Assembly: GCA_930367215.1 (NCBI GenBank)
Contig: OV884060.1
Span: forward strand, 95,504,151 to 95,568,150
From: Pollenia angustigena
Lineage: Eukaryota > Arthropoda > Insecta > Diptera > Polleniidae
Direction of reading: 5' to 3'
DNA: 64,000 nucleotides
The position numbers and the translations under genes are program-made. Positions 11,061 to 23,333 of this stretch are shown here, piece after piece (the stretch's first letter is position 1; every line of letters begins with the position of its first letter). Below the pieces are notes generated by a model. That model was not told where the DNA came from, ran no database searches, and saw only the letters and a program-made list of their open reading frames with translations.

Positions 11061-14000
11061 TTAAAAATCTATATTTTCGTTGAGAAGAATGATATCATCC
11101 TCTTCCATAAGTTCAGAATAGTTATTTATTCTATAATGACCCCATGCAAAAGTATCAACGCCATTTTCTTTAATAAATCCCTTATCATCTAAATAGCTTA
11201 ATGTTAACTTAGTAATATTTTGTGTATAAATTTGATGTACCTTAGATCTAAATATATACATTGAATTATAATATAATTTTTTATCTAATAAAAATTTTCT
11301 CAAATCATTTATACTTAATTGATTAGTTACACATTGTTAATTTTCTTAATTTTCTTAATTTCTTTTTCAACTTGATCAATTTTCACTGAATACATTTTAG
11401 CTCTCAGGCCAATGAATTCCTTGATAACTTTTCCATTACATTCATCTTTCATCATTCCTAATACTTTTTTGTTTGTTAAGGGAAAGTTGTAAACATTTTC
11501 TGTCGGATATCCAGATGTATCGAAATGTGAGCTAATATCATTTCTAATATCACCGTATGGGTCATCTGTTTTAATATTGTAAATGAAAGAATCAGTATCC
11601 ATATAATTAAGATTAATATTTTCACGATATTTTGGTTTCATATAATCATAATGAAAATTATACATTTTCCATTTTTATATTTCCAGAACGGAAAATCCAA
11701 TATAAATAGGTTTATTATATAAAGTTTTAACTGTACTCATTTGAATGATCTGCATATGATCGTGAATTTTAAGTGAACTATGAAAATTAGGTTTAGCAAT
11801 AAGAGCTCTAGCTCCTAATCGCTTACCTCTATTCTCCCATTCACATACTAATTTGATGTCTTTACGTTTGTCAACATTTTCCATGGTTTTTCCGTATACA
11901 GCGTTGTTTAACAATATTTAAAGAAATTCTGTTTAAATGAATTTTAAGCTAATGTTCTATGATGATTGTTAACATCAATATATTTTTTTAACCAATTTGA
12001 TTGATTAAATTGAAGAATTCGATGTATTTTTTTAAAAATTAACCCATGTTGAATACATTGCTGTAGATTACGATAATGTATTATATAATTTGTTTTATTA
12101 TTTAAATCAGTTATACATTTTTGTTGTTTCATACCTTCAATTTTCTTATTCTCAGCACAAAATGGTATGTCATTATGATAATCGTGTAGTGTATTTGGAT
12201 ATTCTAGGTCAACTTCCAAGATATAACCTAATTCTGAATCATCCTTTATATTATTTACATTAAAATTTTCATAATTTTCAATCCATACAAAATTTTTATA
12301 GGGAAGGCATTGAGACATTGCATAGCCATATAAATTATTTAGATCCAAATATATTAGATAATTAGATTCCTTGGTGGAGTCATAATCACTTATATATTTA
12401 TTATTAGCTATTGAATGTCGTTTACTACATTGTACAATACCTCCCCTAATACACCGTGCAATAAAATTATACATATTAATGCCAGTCATCAACTCCAGCT
12501 CTATTTCAGTTGTCTTCAACATAGCATCCCATGACAGACCAGGAGTAGTATAATATTGGCAAGGGTCTAAATTATATATGTTTTTACAAACTTTACGGAA
12601 ATTTTCAAAAACATCGCAAAGTAAAAAGACATCTACTTTTAAATATAAAATTAATTAATCCATTAGATTTGAACATTTAAATGTTTTCCATACTGTTTTG
12701 GCATGTTCATAATCCTCTACACTACACGACATATTAGTTAATTTATTGAAAAAGGCAGAACATGGTGTTAATTGATTTTCTTCAAGACGATGCCCTGAAT
12801 CTAAATAATCATACGGAAAGATGCCTTTACGTTTCATCAAATCGAATTAATTACCATTTGAATAGGCTGATTTGACTACCTTCAAATCATTATCGGACAA
12901 ATAGCCTGCTAATTTTTCTAGACTCGATGGCATAAACCGAAATGAGTCTAGAAAACGTAGTTCAATTGTATCTTTCTCATTAACCTTAATTCTTTTAGAT
13001 ATGGATACATATAGTTCCTTATTCAAAGGAATCATGCTTATATCACCTTCAACAGATGATAATTCTCTCACAAACAAGTGACAATCATATGACGAAAGGT
13101 TGTGGAAAAAAATAGGAACGAAATTGGCAATTTGAAAATCTAAATTGCATTTGTTATGCGCTGAACCTCTATATTCACCAGTAAGCTACCTTATCTTCAT
13201 CCGATAAAGATTTCATACAAATATGACATATTTTACTTTCATTGTGCTTTATCTGTTGAAGAGGTGTTAAGGAATTCATTGGCTTAATTACACTCAAGAA
13301 ATTAGTGTAAATACCTAAAATGTCTTCGATTAGAGTTGAAAAAAAGTTTTTAGGGGCATCAATACCACTATAAATTTTAAAAATATCTAAACTAGAATCA
13401 TATGAACATTTAATATAATAACTATAAGCAAATGGAATATGCTTTTGTATTGTTTTTACATTTATGGAATTTTGAATGTTAACTGATTCAAGTATGCACT
13501 CAAAATCAGCATAAACTACAAAAGGCACATCCATTTGCTTCTTAAAATTTTTAAAGCTCACTAAATTGTTATTTATATCAGGCATTTTAGTAACCATTTT
13601 GTTACATTCCTTTTTATGTTTTTGTAAAGATGACTCAGCATGGAAATGTATTAGACAGGTATTACATATATATATATTTGATCTCTATGCTTAGTTAGTT
13701 GATTTTTTATTAATCTACAATTAAATGAAAGATAATAATAATAAAAACAATAATTATAATTATATAATTTTTATAGTTACATACCTTGAAATGTTTTTAA
13801 TCCAAACGTAGTGAAATCTATCACCTTCTTCCAATAATATTAAGTTAATGTGCTTGGACTTTTCTTCTTGAAGTAATATGGGCCAACTATATTATTATCC
13901 TCTAATCCAAACACATTTATACTTATTTGCGGATTATTAATTTCAAACTCGCTAACCTTATTAACAGCTAAAGGGAAACTAAGATTCTTAAAGTTTAAAA

Positions 14001-15009
14001 GAATTCCATTATCCATTATTATAACATCATCTTCAATATTATTTATTTTATATGCTGAACATCTCTTTGTACAATTACGAGCGACTGGATATAGTGCTGC
14101 AATAATAGCCCATTTAAAACAGTATTCATCGTGATTCTGTACGTTAATGCAAGCGTGTTTTATTTTAATTTGTTGAGGAAAAGGAATATATTGAGAGCCT
14201 TTTATGTATTTATATTTGTTAACATTAATTTCAAGGAATTTAATTTTTATTAATGTCCATCCACTATCACGTTCCTGAAACTCACTCATTTTCCTTGTAA
14301 GAATATCACATTGATCTGTATAGCATTGTTCAATGTCCTCTATTGTGAGCGATGAATTAAAAATAATCATTTTTGTTTGATGGGATTTAAGGTCTACAGT
14401 ACATGAGTCATCTTCGTCTTTGACTAGCATATACTCACAAAATAGTTCAAAATTTAATTTTATATTAAGATGTTTTTGTGTTGAATCTTTTATTAATGTA
14501 ATTATCTGTGATTTATTTTCCTTTAAAAAATTTTCAGCAACAAGATTTTCTTCATCTTTATTTTGCAAAATGTAAGTTTTCATACGGTTGTTAAATGATG
14601 AGTTTATACAGAATAAATCATTATCAATTTGAGTAGCGTTCTTTATTTTGTGAATATTAGTTCTCAGATGATAATGCCACTTTGTTTTTGAAATATACTC
14701 CTTACATGTACTGCAATAATTATGAGATTCTCCCACATTCTCTTTATGCTTTCTTGAATGTGTATGTGTAAGGAGTTCTTGACGACTTGTAAATTGTAAA
14801 TTACAAGTTGTACACTTTGTAGATGTGTATGGTCTATCATGATGCAATCTAATATGACGATTTAAATTAGAATTTTTAGTATAAACTTTTCCACAAGTTT
14901 CACAATTAAAGTTTGGCATTTTTCTTAAATATATATTTTTTTTTTCACAGAGCACAATGAACTGAATAGTTGAATGTTTAAAACAAGAGTGATAACAATT
15001 ATAGATCAT
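11061..15009 (-). pseudogene. Polinton protein-primed DNA polymerase B, frameshifted
   Basis: This is the replicative family-B polymerase of Polintons. The likely start is the ATG at 14919, directly before a Cys2His2 finger (NCETCGKVYTKNSNLNRH); two more zinc-finger-like motifs follow, at about residues 30-100. Exonuclease motif I is YADFEC (13597-13175 segment). Polymerase motif A is YLDLNNLYGYAMSQ (12522-11944), motif B is NNAVYGKTMEN (11914-11675) and motif C is YMDTDSF (11665-11327). The usual C-terminal FAWG region lies in 11303-11061. The gene is cut into at least eight pieces by frameshifts and stops (near 13840-13600, 13175, 12845, 12650, 11930, 11670 and 11310). No complete protein is possible, although all polymerase motifs survive. 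No other Polinton gene accompanies it. Confidence 0.9.
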
Positions 15010-15171
15010 TCGAAGAATAAATATACTAAACCAAGGATGAGATGGTTACAGGGGGAAAACTTTTTATAGTTTAGGGGGAAAAATTATGGACTTATTATCC
15101 ATCACTAAGAATTAACATATTAACAATATATCGTAAAAACTTTTCTTTAATTATTATTTATTTAATAAGTA

Positions 15172-15892
15172 CAGTACTTTGTCAGGCCTGTTCGATAAAC
15201 TGAAAAGTTCGTTATATGCCATACTTATGTCTATTACCCATGTTATGAATTAATAAATAATTAGAACTGTATTATTTGTCGTTTATTTGGAAATATGTTT
15301 TGAGATCTGTAAAAAAAAACTAAGGAAGTTACAATTCATTACACTGGAAATACAAAACCTAAAATAATTTAAATGAAAAATTAGCTCAAATTCATTTTCA
15401 ATTTCCTTGAAACATTTTTTTGTTTTTAATAATGTTTGTTTTTTGGAAAAAAAAAATTTTTTGTTTTGTGGCATCTTCCTTAAGTGCTCTTATAAGCAAT
15501 AAAGTTGAAAAATTAATCTTATGTTGTTGAGTCCTTTGAATACAAATTTCGAAACTTTTGACAGCATCAATGTGTTTTATTTGTTGTACCAAATGTTTTT
15601 CATGATCGAAAGAATATGCGTAACTGATCATTGCAGCATAATCAAGCAAAAATGCTACATAAACAAAACTTAAAATAGCGGTAATTTTTGCAATTTACTT
15701 TGTTTTTACTTAGAAATTACTTCACATTATGCTTTTGTAAACTAAAATTATGAATCTTATTTGTTCGATAAATTGAGCACAAAAAAAATTATTTTTGTTC
15801 GCTATATAAGGTACTCTCAATGGAGCAAACTTATGTATTCGTTAAATGCGATGTTCGCAGAATCGAAGGTTCGTTAAACAGGAAAACTACTG
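15172..15892 (-). mobile_element. 721-bp pogo-like element in right TIR
   Basis: The ends are CAGTACTTTGTCAGGCCTGT and, reverse-complemented, CAGTAGTTTTCCTGTTTAAC, both flanked by TA (15170-15171 and 15893-15894). These are pogo/Tigger-type TIRs with a TA target duplication. The internal ORF on the minus strand (15649-15398) is the same 60-80-residue remnant as in the left TIR copy. The element is non-autonomous. Confidence 0.65.
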
Positions 15893-17371
15893 TATAAACA
15901 ATTAAATAAACATTATATTCTAATCATCTCAAAGAACAACAAATTCATAACCGATACATACACACACACACACTTATACATGTTAGCGATGAAATCTTAG
16001 AAAAAAAACTGCCATTAGTTTGTAATCTGAATTTCAGATTGAACTATTTATTTCTTAACGCTGGGACTCCACGTAGCAATTTTTATTGCTTAGTACAAGC
16101 AATAACGTCGGCAGAACAATGACAGAACAATGGAGCAATAATTGCTGATTATATTGCTGGAGAACACTTGTTATTGCTTTGCCATAAATTTGCAATTTTC
16201 ACCGCGAGTAGTTGTATAAAGTTTTGTGCCTTTATTTATAACAAATGTTTCATGTTGTGTTTTGAAGTGATTGTTAAATTTTCTTTTTAAATCAATAAAT
16301 TAAATTAATAAAATAAAATAATTAATTGTAATTGTCGTAGCTGTGTTTTGTATTACTTTTTTGTTTACTTGCTTATGAAACTTGTATTGTTCTATTGAAA
16401 AAATAAAAATATACAAAAAAAAAAACAAATGTGTCGTTTGTTTTTGTTAATATTGACGTTAATTTAAAATATGTAATATATAAACACTTTTTCTGTATTT
16501 TGTTGAATAGCAATATGCGGTCTATACGTCGCAAATTTTATGGAGCAATCAAATTTGACGTTTGCCGCAATAAATATTGCTACGTGGAGACCCGGGGTAA
16601 AGAAGCTAAGCAGATTATCATTTGCAAACTTAAAAGTTACTATAATTTTTTTATGTCTGACATTTATGAAATATTTTCAACACAAAAATTCATAAATAAA
16701 TACATTTGAAGCACATCTCGCGGACCATGACTTCGATAAACAGACGAATATATAAATAAAAACAGAATTTATAATCACTTTGAAAAGTTTAAACTGTTTA
16801 GTTATAGTAGTGTTGGTGTAGGGCAACATTTTGCGGCTTATTAATAAGATAAACAGACGGCTATAGAACATAAAATCAGAATTGTCAGATTTAAAGTTTC
16901 ATCTTTTTTCAGTGCTGTTAGATCAAAAATCTTGTGGCCTAGAGCTTGTGGCTTATGACTTGGATAAGCAGATGGTCATAGGACATAAAAAGAGAACTAT
17001 CAGATTGAAAAGTTTCATCTTTAAGCAGTGCTGTCAGATCAGAAAACCTATGGAATAGAAGTTTTGGCTTATGGCTAAGATAAACAGAACTGTCAGATTA
17101 CATTCAAATATACTTCTACAATATATGGAAAAAGCTTGTGATTAATGACTTAGATAAACAGAGCTGCCAGATTACAATCGAGTGTACCTTTGAAACATAT
17201 GGATAAAAGCTTGTGGTTTATGTCTTAGATAATCAGACAACCATAATAAATTAAAGAAAAGAATGGTTCAGTGTAGCATACCAATCGATGAACTTAAATG
17301 TCGTGTAGCGTAGTCATGCTCCAACTTTTTGTATGGCGAAAGTGCCGCTGAAGGAACATAAACATACTACT
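15305..17371. repeat. Polinton-1 right terminal inverted repeat
   Basis: This is the reverse complement of 8669-10195, interrupted by the MITE at 16059-16597. The inner limit falls inside the pogo-like element. The pogo insertion therefore predates copying of one arm onto the other (or formation of the long arms), while the MITE insertion came later. Confidence 0.8.
16059..16597. mobile_element. 539-bp MITE, TAA target duplication
   Basis: The left end CGCTGGGACTCCACGTAGCA and the right end (reverse-complemented CCCCGGGTCTCCACGTAGCA) are imperfect inverted repeats sharing CTCCACGTAGCAAT. TAA flanks both sides (16056-16058 and 16598-16600). The left Polinton TIR preserves the empty site with a single TAA. 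The 92-codon frame through this element has no recognisable domain. Confidence 0.8.
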
Positions 17372-18353
17372 GGCATCAATTCCAACCATTTTAAAGTTAG
17401 CTCAGTAGACAATTTTGGCTATTTTTCCTGCAGAATTTTATTCAGAGAGTGCTTGCTGCTAATGTTTTCTTTTAATTTGTCTGTCCAAATGTTTCCAGAT
17501 GTTTACTTGAGTTGATATCGAGTTATTATTAAGCTGATCAATCCGTTTTAGGACGTTTTACAAAAGCTAACCCTATCACGCTTCACTTTAGAGACTATAT
17601 TTTTTCCGTTGAATTTCTTATTTCTACCTTTTATCAAGTTTTTTTTTGTCCAACTTGCTTTTGTCACTTTTTGGAGCAACGAATTTTTCACAGATGACAG
17701 CAAGCTTGAAGTCTGATCAAATTTGGCAAGTAGAAATTTAACTTTTTATAACTAACATAACTCTTTTAATATTGGAAAACAAGCTGTACACTTTATTTTG
17801 ACGCTCACAGTATGTGTTATGAAGTTTCAGTATGTAAGATTTGTCAATTAGTTAAGCTTTTTTATCTCCTTTTTTACGTATCTATTTTCCTTTTCAATTT
17901 TCTAAGTTTTACGTTGTGCATGTTCCACTGTACCTTTGGCAAGTGGTGTCTTTTACTTTATAGCAAGTAGTTATTTGTCTTTACTATGGGAAATATTTTT
18001 ATTCTAATACTCACTCGGGATATTTGTCAATCTTGTGCAATCCGGCAGAGGGAGCTGCTCCAAAAGAATTTCTGACCGTTTACACGCACTCCTGTGTTCG
18101 TTTGACATTAATATCCCGAGTTTATTACCAGATACGTATATTCTCCCTTACCAATACCGTACGTTAATCCCAGGCAAAGCTCTAAATGAAAAAGTTTAAA
18201 ATCAAGACCTTTTCACCCCATGCACAAGATTTTTGAGGACTCAACTACATGCGACTTCACTTTCAAGCCCTGTGAATTTATCACAGTTTTTATCTGGCGT
18301 TTACTCATTAACATTTATCTGGATTTATATCTTCCTGTATATATGTATATTAA
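17372..18353. other. intergenic, no gene; one short palindrome
   Basis: No coding region is supported. An inverted pair, ACTCGGGATAT and ATATCCCGAGT, at about 18012-18122 encloses ~85 bp of moderately GC-rich sequence and may be a small decayed MITE. The rest is AT-rich. Confidence 0.45.
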
Positions 18354-20514
18354 GGTGGATCGAAAAAAAAGTTGTGCCATTCAACCCCTAGAATGAAAGA
18401 TATGTCAATGAAGTTTCTAAAACAGGAAAATTTTTTTTTTGCCACGCCCCAAAATACAGCACTTTTGGTTTTTTATATGTAGCGCTGCCATTTAAAGTCC
18501 GATCTCATCATATCGCATATCGTTGTTCATGGCTTGACAGTGGCTTCATTTTTGCCTTTGGCGACTTTTTAATCCGAGCTCAAACTCTGGGTGCCACTTA
18601 TGCCATCTCGGATCCTTCCCCCAATTGTCAAATTTTTTTCACGTGCCAGGAAAGACCTTCTAAAACTTATTATGCATAGCTTTTAATGTGCTCACTTTTA
18701 TGACACGCCTCTAAATTATTAAGCCCCTTATATCTTTTTCGCATACATATTACATTAAACCAGGTAGAAGCCAATGTAAAAAAATGTTCATCTGTCACGC
18801 CCTAGAATAAAGGATATATTTATTAAGTTTAAAGCACTTTAAAAAAATAGTTTTTGCCACGCCCTAAATTACAGCTCTTTTTGCTATATATATGTAGCAT
18901 CGTCAGTTAAAGTCAAATTTCATCGTATCGTATATCATTGTTAATGGCTAGAATATGACTTAATTTTTGTATTTAATGCTTTTTTTAAACTAACTTAAAA
19001 TTCTAGATGGGATTTATGGTATCTCGGATCCTTCCCCTCTGATGTTTAATTTTTTTACGAGCCAATAAAGTCCTTCTAAAATTTAGTGTAAATAGCTTTT
19101 AATGTACTCGCCGCGCTTCAATTTAATTTATAGAATTTCCTTACCATTACAGTATAACCTAGCCAAGTTGAGTCTCTCCAATATATACATACACCGACTA
19201 CTAGGGATGAAACGATACGAGTAAATACAAGTACATATTCGATACTTTTATATAAGTACTAAAGAGCTGCAAGAATACATTCATTTGTTTATTACACACA
19301 AGCATTCCAATATTCATTCAAATATTTAAATAGTTAAAGAGTGGTTTACAGAGTTTAAGAGTTAAAATATAAAAGAGAGTGTAGTCTGTGTTTTACTTTA
19401 TCATAACAAAGGCACATATTCTATTCACTCTTTTTCTTTGAATATTTATTTACTCAATTTGCAAACACACGCAAGTATATGGTAACAGTTAGACTGTGTG
19501 CAAGAAATACTACATAGTAAAATAAGTACTTATGTTTATTCTCATTACAAATATATCTCTATTAAACAGAATTTGGAACAAAAATTATAAAAATTGGATT
19601 AAAATTATATTAAAAAGGACTTTAAAATTCTTGCGTTTTACGTTTTCGATTTCCATAACAAAAGTTACTAGTAATAATATTAATGTATTCATGTTATGAG
19701 TAAAACATTCAAATAATATTATATTCGAAACTTATACACATTTTATTATGTCTGTTTTATTTGAATGTGGTAGTATTTTTTTTCTGTTTAAATACAGTTG
19801 TTTTCTTTTCTCTTTCGCCTTGTGTGTTCATTCATTTGTTTTTTTAACATAAAATGTAAAGCACTGCGTACTTAAATCGTTTGTTGTATTTAACTTTACC
19901 TACTTAAAAAACAAATGAATGTATTCATATGCCTTTTAAATGTAGTCATGCAGACCTTTAACAAGTACCAAGTATTTTTGTAATCGATACTTAGCAACCG
20001 AGTACCAAGTAGTATCGATAAAAAATACTTGGTATCGGTCAAAAGTAGTCGTTTCACTTTGGTATTGAAATTAATCTTAAATTTTTGATTATTTACCAAA
20101 ACTGGAGCTGCAGTAACGGTACCAATAAACCGTTTGACCAGCAAGCATGTCGATTCCGAATACCGAAATCCCGGGATTATTCTAAAAATTTAAGTCCCGA
20201 ATTCCGAGATTTTGGGCTTAGTAAAAATTCAAAAATTTAATATAAATCATACTGATCATGAACCGAATTTTTAACTGGTTGCAAAAAAGTCACAAGTGAA
20301 TAAATGTTACATGCAATGCATTTTGTACCACGACAACAAAATCAGAAGGTGTGGTATTTTTTCTAAGTTAATGATAATAGAACTGCGCACGCAAAATCCA
20401 AGTTGTGCAAAAAGGTGTTAAAAACTTTAGGGGGTTCTACCAAAGGTCTTTGGACACATATTTGTTTAAGTTTATATGTTTTCAATAAAATAAGGTATCA
20501 ATTACACTGTTCAA

Positions 20515-21057
20515 AAAATTTACACTTTTTTTTGAGACAAGCGGTGCACCTGGCGTTTTAACCTAATTGTTGGCGGTTTAGTAAAATTCTTATACTTGGC
20601 CCCTGCAGTGCCTAGGATGCCCCTAGATGGGTCAAATGTATGACCGACCCCACTTTATTTTTCATCCCAACCTTTTATTTCTAACATACCTACCCGCTTT
20701 CCTCTATTTCTTAAGGGGGCTCCCATACAAAATGTTCAATGCAGACTAGAAATATATTGAAGAAAAAGCCCCATAAATGCCCATGAGCTGCCCCTACTGG
20801 GATATGATGTACTACCGACCTCAATTAGAAAGAAGTTATTTAATAATTTTATTGCGGAGTTTCGTTTTTTTTTAGCTTTTTCAATAAGCTAAAGCGTTTT
20901 TGAGTTTCGCGAACATATGTTGTGTAACCTCCTCCATTTTCGAAATAATGGTATATCTCGAAAACCAGAGCCAACCTAAAAAACACTGGATTCAGCGTAC
21001 CCGAATTATGTTAAAACGCCATGTGCCTGGCTTGTCTGTTTTTCAACTAGCCTAGTG
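20515..21057. mobile_element. 543-bp MITE, TTA target duplication
   Basis: The left end CACTGTTC...GACAAGCGGTGCACCTGGCG is matched by the right end in reverse complement (CACTAGGC...GACAAGCCAGGCACATGGCG). TTA lies on both sides (20512-20514 and 21058-21060). The CACT terminus is shared with the neighbouring 21228 element. No ORF is convincing. Confidence 0.65.
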
Positions 21058-21227
21058 TTATCAGACGTCATTAATTTGTTTTAAAAGCTTTTTACCATAT
21101 AAATTTTTAATACATAATACTTCCATATTACTTTAAAAAAATTACATTGAACTGTTTTATTTTGTAATGAGTTTAATTTTCTTCATGAATTAATTTGTTT
21201 TAATACTTATGCATAAACAATCAATTA

Positions 21228-21682
21228 CACTGCTTTACAAATTTTTAATTTGGAAAAATACCAAGAGCGCCACATGCCTAGATAAGTTAATTGGGACCTC
21301 CTGAACACGAAAAACGCTGTAATTTTTTTTTTGAAAGTACCGTTTTTTAAATAACGGTACTTTTGCGTTTTTCGGTGTATGGTCCCACTCAAACCCTTGT
21401 GGAGCCCAACCAAAAAGTCCGGTCGAAACAAATGATATATCGTTAGATATGGAAAAGGCATTCGATTACCTTTCTAACGATATGCCATTTATTTGGACCG
21501 GACTTTTTGGTTGGGCTCCACAAGGTTTTGAGTGGGACCATACACCGAAAAACGCAAAAGTACCGTTATCTAAAAAACGGTACTTTCAAAAAAAAAATTA
21601 CAGCGATTTTCGTGTTCAGGAGGTCCCAATTAACTTATCTAGGCATGTGGCGTTCTTGGTATTTTTTGGCTGTAAACCAGTG
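21228..21682. mobile_element. 455-bp near-perfect palindromic MITE, TTA target duplication
   Basis: Two arms of about 215 bp are inverted copies with a short centre near 21460. Landmarks are CACATGCCTAGATAAGTTAA, GGACCTCCTGAACACGAAAA and AGTCCGGTC. The termini are CACTGCTTTACA and CACTGGTTTACA (reverse-complemented), flanked by TTA (21225-21227 and 21683-21685). Such an inverted repeat would fold into a long hairpin when transcribed. Open frames through it read the same repeat in both directions and are not genes. Confidence 0.75.
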
Positions 21683-21829
21683 TTATAATTATATGAATTT
21701 TACAAATTGGCTTTTATATATGAAATCCCGAAAAACCCCGATTCTTTCCGGGATCCTGTTTTTTTGAATTAAAAATCCCGAATCCCGGGTTTCAAAAAAC
21801 CTGGTCCCGTTTGGCATCCCTAGTAAACG

Positions 21830-22200
21830 CCTATAAACCACATATCGTCTAGGTCCATTTCCTCAATTTCTGGCTATAGAAAGTCCGTTATCATCTCGCG
21901 ATAGCGAACACCATTCACAGTAATTGCTTGGCCGACCTCATTTTCGAAGAAGTAACCCGATAACGCCGCCAGCCGCAGAGCTAACGGGGCAGAATGTGCA
22001 TATGTTTTCCCATTTCCTACAGACCCGGTTTTCTGAAATTTGACAATTCTCCCGATTGTGGAAACATTTGGTCGATTATGCTGACCAGAATAATCACGAT
22101 GTGCACGAAATGCATTTTGATTCAACGCCCATTTTCGTAAAAGGCTTTAACAATCTTAACGCGCTGCTCAATTGTGTACCTCTCAATGGTAGAAGTAGTC
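21830..22200 (-). pseudogene. mariner-type transposase remnant, internally deleted
   Basis: Reading the minus strand from about 22200, a helix-turn-helix start (YTIEQRVKIVKAFYENGR, a stop, then NQNAFRAHRDYSG and NVSTIGRIVKFQKTGSV) is followed by a jump to the catalytic-domain region (GYFFENEVGQAITVNGVRYR, then MITDFL). After another stop come residues preceding the usual second aspartate. This is the mariner-type transposase order with most of the middle deleted. It lies inside the 19202-22718 element and is non-functional. Confidence 0.7.
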
Positions 22201-22726
22201 AAATACTAAAACAAAGAAAGGTCAATTTAAGTTGCGCAAAAAACTTGACGTTAAGGAGTGACTCACAATTAACATCGTGGATTATTGTTTTGCTACCCTT
22301 TATTATATATTTATCATTTTAAAAATAAAATACATATTAACATTTAAAATATGTAAATATATAGTGACATTGTTGATTTCTGGAATAAAAGGTGAATCAA
22401 GGTTGTTATCCCGAACGTTCTATGAAATTTTGTTTCCTAAGATAAAAATGATTTTTCGAAAGGAAATTGTTACTACACTTTTCATTTAGCACAAAAATTC
22501 TAATAGGTCGTAGCTCCTTTTTTATTGTATAGTACTAAAACACTATTAAGAAAGTTTTAAAATGTTGCTTTCTATTCTTTTATCATACAAACGATACAAG
22601 TACCGATACAAGTAAGTATCGATACTTTTTTTTCGATACTAAGTAGGTATCGATACTTTACGAGCGATACCACATCGAGTAAAAGTATCGATACCTTAGA
22701 GGTATCGTTTCATCCCTACCGACTAC

Positions 22727-23333
22727 CCAATTTATAATTTTTCTCATATGTACATATATGTTTTGAGGCATTCATTTTTACGCATTTAAATTATTTTGAA
22801 TTTTTACATTTTTAGAACTAAGTAATTTCTTTAGATTTTTTAGTTCTTGTTTTAACTCTGTAACATGGTTTCATATTTAACATTATGTTTGCTTTTACAA
22901 ATGTCCTACTTAAGATTTTTTGAATAAATATAGTTACAATAGGTCCTTTTTGTGGTATTGAAATAAATAAAAAAATACGGAAAAACAGTGCCAGTAGAAA
23001 CAGTGCCAGTAGAAGCCATAAAAACTTGGCCTGATGATGAAATAATAAAATGGGTAATTTTAGGGCGTGAGGAAAACGTTAGAATATAAAAAACTTTACT
23101 TATAAAGTTTTAGAAGGAAATCTTTTCTAGTTATGAAATATTGGACATAAGACGGGAATCATTCGATTTTTTATAAATGTCATCTAGAATTTGAAGTTAG
23201 ATTAACAAAGCATTAAATACAGAAATTAAGACGTATTCTAGCCATTAACAATCCATCCAGAATTTTAAGTTAGTTTAAAAAAGCATATATTATAATCCTT
23301 TTTCTTCGACCTTTTTTATTAAATTTTATAATT
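22727..23333. other. spacer of the long inverted-repeat element
   Basis: AT-rich spacer continuing the host element after the hAT-like insertion. It holds partial, diverged copies of the arm subrepeat (TAGCCATTAACAAT, TTTTAGGGCGTGAGG at about 23030-23290). No gene is seen. Confidence 0.45.

Larger units (their letters stand above)
8669..17371. mobile_element. Polinton-1, 8.7 kb deletion derivative with long TIRs
   Basis: Terminal inverted repeats of about 1.5 kb (8669-~10195, and ~15305-17371 with a later insertion) bracket a DNA polymerase B gene. The ends begin AGTAGTATGTTTATG and finish CATACTACT, giving the AG...CT termini typical of Polinton/Maverick elements. Intact Polintons are usually 15-20 kb and also carry integrase, ATPase, protease and capsid genes; none is present here. 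No 6-bp target duplication is visible (AAAATT left, GGCATC right). Either one flank has been rearranged or the outermost boundary is slightly wrong. Confidence 0.8.
19202..22718. mobile_element. hAT-like element with 8-bp target duplication
   Basis: The ends are TAGGGATGAAACGATAC and its exact reverse complement GTATCGTTTCATCCCTA. CCGACTAC flanks both sides (19194-19201 and 22719-22726). An 8-bp duplication and a TAGGGATG-type terminus fit the hAT superfamily. Subterminal zones carry many GTATCGATA and AGTACC motifs in both orientations, as hAT transposases often bind. No hAT transposase is left; the interior is filled by two MITEs, a mariner remnant and CCCGGGATT-rich sequence (about 20150-20220 and 21725-21820) that may be another decayed element. 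Confidence 0.8.

Noticed and set aside
8663..17377. 6-bp target duplication expected for Polinton-1
   Set aside because: Flanks read AAAATT and GGCATC; no shift of one or two bases gives a match, so no duplication is claimed.
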